Origin: an uncultured Collinsella sp.
Lineage (GTDB): Bacteria > Actinomycetota > Coriobacteriia > Coriobacteriales > Coriobacteriaceae
Reading direction: 5' to 3'
Assembly: GCA_900751755.1 (NCBI GenBank)
Contig: CAADSP010000063.1
Location: 1 to 34,263, forward strand
Length of the DNA: 34,263 nucleotides
Program-made: the position numbers and the translations under genes
Shown: positions 31,053 through 34,263 of the stretch, piece by piece
Layout of the letters: each line of letters opens with the position of its first letter
Position numbering within the stretch: the first letter of the stretch is position 1
The notes under the pieces: generated by a model
The model's input: only the letters and a program-made list of their open reading frames with translations
Databases searched by the model: none
What the model was told of the DNA's origin: nothing

Positions 31053-33830
31053 ATGATTCTCAACGGACCGGGGATTAGCTACACCGAGCCCGACATCGGT
31101 TCGGAGTTCGTGCCGCCGCTGCCGGAGCATCCGCGCGAGGCCATCGTCAAGCTGTGCGAGCACTGCACCAACCGTCTGCTGCATCGCGATGAGCTGCTGG
31201 GCTACGAGTACTGGTCGTTTGCCGAGGCCGCGACTGACGAGCAGGCCGAAGTGCTCTGCAAGATGAAGATGCGCCGTCCCTATACGCTGCCCGAGATGGT
31301 CAAGCTCACCGGCATGCCCGAAGCCGATATCGAGAAGATGCTCGACGATATGAGCTACACGGGCCTGCTCGAGTACAACTGGGAGAATCCCGAGCGCGCC
31401 AAGCAGTGGGTGCTGCCCATGCTGGTGCCGGGTTCCGCCGAGTTCCTCAACATGCGCGTGAGCCAGCTCGACGAGCACCCGGTCTATGCCAAGTTCTTTG
31501 AGCAGGCGTCCAAGGGGCCGCTGTCCAAGGCTACGCCGATGGTGCCGCCCGGTGGCGCCGGCATCGGCATGCACGTCATTCCGGTCGAGAAGGCCATCGA
31601 CGCCGCGAGCACCTCGGTGCCGATCGAGCATATCGAGCACTGGCTCGACAAATACGATGGCAAATATGCCGCCAGCACCTGCAGCTGCCGCGCGAGCCGT
31701 CGCGTGATGGGTGAGGGCTGCGCCGACGACCCCGCCGACTGGTGCATTGCCGTGGGCGATATGGCCGACTATGTGGTTGAGACCGACCGCGGCCATTACG
31801 TGACGCGCGACGAGGTCTACGACATCCTGCGCCAGGCCGAGGACAACGGCTTTGTGCACCAGATCACCAATATCGACGGCGAGAACAAGATCTTCGCTAT
31901 CTGCAACTGCAACGTCAACGTGTGTTATGCCCTGCGCACCTCTCAGCTGTTCAACACGCCCAACCTGTCACGCTCGGCCTATGTCGCCAAGGTCGAGAAG
32001 GACAAGTGCGTGGCCTGCGGTCGCTGCGTTGAGGTGTGTCCGGCCGGCGCCGCCAAACTGGGCCAGAAGCTCTGTAGCAAAAAGGCCGGCGGCCGCGTGC
32101 CCGAGTATCCGCGCCAGGAGCTGCCCGATGCCACCAAGTGGGACCACACCAAGTGGTCGCCCAACTACCGCAACGACAACCGCATCGAGACGCACGAGTC
32201 CGGCACCGCTCCCTGCAAGACGGCCTGCCCCGCGCACGTTGCCGTTCAGGGCTATTTGAAGCTCGCGGCGCAGGGTCGCTATGACGAGGCCCTAGCACTC
32301 ATTAAGCGCGAGAACCCGCTGCCCGCTATCTGCGGCCGTGTGTGCAACCGCCGCTGTGAGGATGCCTGCACCCGCGGCCGTGTGGACGCCGCCGTGGCCA
32401 TCGACGAGGTCAAGAAGTTCATCGCCCAGCGCGATCTGGATGCCGCGACCCGCTATGTCCCACCTGTGGTGACCCCAACGCGTGCCGGCGGCTTCGACCA
32501 GAAGATCGCCATCATCGGCGCCGGTCCGGCCGGTCTGTCCTGCGCCTTTTATCTGGCCGAGAAGGGCTACAGGCCCGTCGTGTTCGAGAAGAACGAGCAC
32601 CCGGGCGGCATGCTTACCTACGGCATTCCCAGCTTTAAGCTGCAGAAGGATGTTATCGAGGCCGAGGTCGAGGTCATTCGCCTGATGGGTGCCGAGTTCC
32701 GCTATGGCGTGGAAGTCGGTCGCGACGTGACGCTCGACGAGCTGCGCGCGCAGGGCTTTAAGGCCTTCTACGTTGCCATTGGCTGCCAGGGCGGCCGCCT
32801 TGCCGGCATTCCGGGCGAGGATGCCGAGGACGTGACCGTAGCCGTCGACTTTTTGCGCGAGGTCAACAGTGGCAAGATCGACGCGTTGCCCGGCCGCACC
32901 ATTGTGGTGGGCGGCGGCAACGTGGCTATCGACGTTGCCCGCAACGCCTGCCGTCTGGGTTCTGAGCACGTTGAGATGTTCTGCCTGGAGAGCGAGGCCC
33001 AGATGCCCGCCAGCGAGGAGGAGCGTCGCGAGGCCGTTGAGGACGGCGCTCACATCAGCTGTGGCTGGGGCCCCAAGGAGATTCACTTGGACGAGGCCGG
33101 TCGTGTGTGCGGTATCACCTTCAAGCGCTGCACGCGTGTCTTTGACGACGAAGGCCGTTTTGCGCCCGAGTACGACGAGAACGATCTGCGCCGCGTCGAT
33201 GCCGATCGTGTCGTCATGTCGATCGGGCAGTCCATTGTGTGGGGCGACCTGCTGGCTGGCTCCAAGGTGGAGCTCGGCCGCGGCCAGGGTGCCCTTGCCG
33301 ATCCCCAGACCTATCAGACCGCCGAGTCCGACATCTTCGTGGGCGGCGACGTCTACACCGGCCCCAGCTTTGCCATCGACGCTGTCGCCGCCGGCCACGA
33401 GGCCGCGGTGTCCATCCATCGCTTTGTGCAGCCGGGCTCCACGCTCACCATCGGCCGCAATCAGCGCCGCTACACCGCGCTCGACCGCGACGACGTTGTG
33501 CTCGAGAGCTACGACAACGCGAGCCGCGAGGTTGCGCATATGGACCGCGAACGCGAGAAGGCTGCGCCGTTTAGCGAGTATGTTGAGACCTTTACCGAGG
33601 AGCAGGTGCGCGCCGAGACCGCCCGTTGCCTGGGCTGCGGCGCCTCGATCGTCGACCCCAACAAGTGCATCGGCTGCGGCCTGTGCACCACCAAGTGCGC
33701 GTTCGACGCCATCCATCTGGATCGCGACCGCCCCGAGTGCTCCACGATGGTCAAATACGAGCAAAAGCTCCCAAGCCTCGGCAAGTACGCTCTAAAGCGT
33801 GCCATCAAGATTAAGTTCGGTCGCAAGTAA
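31053..33830 (+). CDS. Large iron-sulfur/FAD/NAD(P) fusion oxidoreductase
   Basis: 925 residues, cytoplasmic. The N-terminal 300 have a winged-helix-like part (PYTLPEMVKLTGMPEADIEKML) and irregular cysteines (35/38, 210/212/223/231, 284/286/291). Next is CVACGRCVEVCP (319-329), then a GltD-like segment: CKTACP (388-393) and CGRVCNRRCEDAC (427-439), FAD-binding GAGPAGLSCAFYLAEKG (489-), NAD(P)-binding VVGGGNVAIDVARNAC, and VGGDVYTGPSFAIDAVAAG. A C-terminal ferredoxin domain ends it (CLGCGASIVDPNKCIGCGLCTTKC). It should move electrons between NAD(P)H, FAD and several clusters; substrate unknown. ATG 31053 follows AGAAGGGA; the frame is open 62 codons upstream without support. Confidence 0.9.
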   Translation: MILNGPGISYTEPDIGSEFVPPLPEHPREAIVKLCEHCTNRLLHRDELLGYEYWSFAEAATDEQAEVLCKMKMRRPYTLPEMVKLTGMPEADIEKMLDDMSYTGLLEYNWENPERAKQWVLPMLVPGSAEFLNMRVSQLDEHPVYAKFFEQASKGPLSKATPMVPPGGAGIGMHVIPVEKAIDAASTSVPIEHIEHWLDKYDGKYAASTCSCRASRRVMGEGCADDPADWCIAVGDMADYVVETDRGHYVTRDEVYDILRQAEDNGFVHQITNIDGENKIFAICNCNVNVCYALRTSQLFNTPNLSRSAYVAKVEKDKCVACGRCVEVCPAGAAKLGQKLCSKKAGGRVPEYPRQELPDATKWDHTKWSPNYRNDNRIETHESGTAPCKTACPAHVAVQGYLKLAAQGRYDEALALIKRENPLPAICGRVCNRRCEDACTRGRVDAAVAIDEVKKFIAQRDLDAATRYVPPVVTPTRAGGFDQKIAIIGAGPAGLSCAFYLAEKGYRPVVFEKNEHPGGMLTYGIPSFKLQKDVIEAEVEVIRLMGAEFRYGVEVGRDVTLDELRAQGFKAFYVAIGCQGGRLAGIPGEDAEDVTVAVDFLREVNSGKIDALPGRTIVVGGGNVAIDVARNACRLGSEHVEMFCLESEAQMPASEEERREAVEDGAHISCGWGPKEIHLDEAGRVCGITFKRCTRVFDDEGRFAPEYDENDLRRVDADRVVMSIGQSIVWGDLLAGSKVELGRGQGALADPQTYQTAESDIFVGGDVYTGPSFAIDAVAAGHEAAVSIHRFVQPGSTLTIGRNQRRYTALDRDDVVLESYDNASREVAHMDREREKAAPFSEYVETFTEEQVRAETARCLGCGASIVDPNKCIGCGLCTTKCAFDAIHLDRDRPECSTMVKYEQKLPSLGKYALKRAIKIKFGRK

Positions 33831-33860
33831 GTAGCCATAACGGGAACGGCGGAAGAAAAA

Positions 33861-34263
33861 GTGCATGAATTGGGGATCGTTTACCACATCATTCGCGATG
33901 TCGAGAATGTAGCGCGCGCTCATGGCGTGCGTCGCGTCTCGAGCGTGACGTTGCTGCTGGGCGAGGTCTCGGGCGTCGTTCCCGACTTGCTGCTCGACGC
34001 TTGGCGCTGGGCGGCAGATAAAAAGTCCATCACCGAGGATGCGGAGCTTATTGTGGAGCCCGTCGAGGCCGTGACACATTGCGAGGCGTGCGGCCGCGAC
34101 TATTCGACAGTCGAGCACGGCAAGACCTGCCCCCATTGCGGCAGCGGCGAAACATATCTGCTACAGGGCCAGGAGGTCATGATCAAGCAGATTGAGACCC
34201 CCGACGAGGACCCGGCAGACGCTGTCCCCGACGCCCCCGACGCCCCCGACGCCCCCGACGCCC
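33861..34263 (+). CDS. hypA: Hydrogenase nickel-insertion protein HypA (3' end outside window)
   Basis: Partial: 134 codons are present with no stop. HypA delivers nickel to the hydrogenase large subunit with HypB. The start GTG gives MHELGIV, whose His2 is the nickel ligand. The zinc site is Cys74/Cys77 and Cys90/Cys93 (CEACGRDY, CPHCGS). Normal HypA is about 115 residues and ends just after the IKQIE strand. Here a tail of Pro-Asp-Ala repeats follows (34227 to the window end). GGAAG lies upstream. hypB is expected beyond the edge. Confidence 0.93.
   Translation, partial: MHELGIVYHIIRDVENVARAHGVRRVSSVTLLLGEVSGVVPDLLLDAWRWAADKKSITEDAELIVEPVEAVTHCEACGRDYSTVEHGKTCPHCGSGETYLLQGQEVMIKQIETPDEDPADAVPDAPDAPDAPDA
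34227..34263 (+). repeat. 9-bp tandem repeat coding Pro-Asp-Ala in hypA
   Basis: Four exact copies of CCCGACGCC plus one base, running to the window edge. In frame they encode Pro-Asp-Ala repeats. The unit length of nine keeps the frame when copies are gained or lost. Confidence 0.85.

Overview
The window looks like a chromosomal segment of a high-GC member of the Coriobacteriia (Actinomycetota), most like Collinsella. This rests on the dnaK-grpE-dnaJ-hspR order with an HspR-type MerR repressor, the codon usage (many GNC/GAG codons), the anaerobic nickel and iron-sulfur gene content, and the repeat-rich intergenic regions. No rRNA, tRNA, CRISPR array, transposase or phage gene was seen. The genus is inferred from memory and not proven here.

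Layout, left to right. (1) 1-423 is gene-free and packed with dispersed repeats and a three-unit palindrome array. (2) 424-1092 is a HAD phosphatase. (3) 1198-7045 (minus) is a nickel operon: a small unknown protein, a NikR-like regulator, then hypF, hypC, hypD and hypE, which build the Fe(CN)2CO part of [NiFe]-hydrogenase. A partial hypA runs off the right end of the window, so the maturation genes are split about 27 kb apart. (4) 7277-8309 holds thioredoxin and, divergently, a protein that looks like a degenerate family-4 uracil-DNA glycosylase. (5) 8374-10373 (minus) is an AgrC/AgrA-like two-component pair. (6) 10581-14533 is the de novo NAD operon nadA-nadB-nadC-niaR, with a 19-bp-arm perfect palindrome over its promoter that fits autoregulation by NiaR. 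(7) 14772-14957 (minus) is a two-[4Fe-4S] ferredoxin.

(8) 15480-19915 is the heat-shock operon dnaK-grpE-dnaJ-hspR. clpB (24351-26978) carries the same 11+11-base operator-like sequence upstream as dnaK, so the two units look co-regulated. (9) 20355-22655 is an aconitase-family hydratase. (10) 22667-24350 is a repeat-rich stretch holding one membrane-anchored protein between direct repeats, a 9-bp tandem repeat and a second kind of three-unit palindrome array. (11) 27108-28898 has a small Ala/Pro-rich ORF, a long hairpin repeat and a membrane-anchored protein with an acidic cytoplasmic head. (12) 29130-33830 is a self-contained locus: a TetR regulator and a polytopic membrane protein (minus), divergent from a 925-residue iron-sulfur/FAD/NAD(P) fusion oxidoreductase. 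It is the best candidate for an uncharacterised functional system. (13) 33861 onward is partial hypA.

The other unusual theme is structural. At least three intergenic regions contain palindromes in sets of exactly three, with periods of about 62 bp (twice) or 80 bp (once). They are neither ordinary terminators nor CRISPR.
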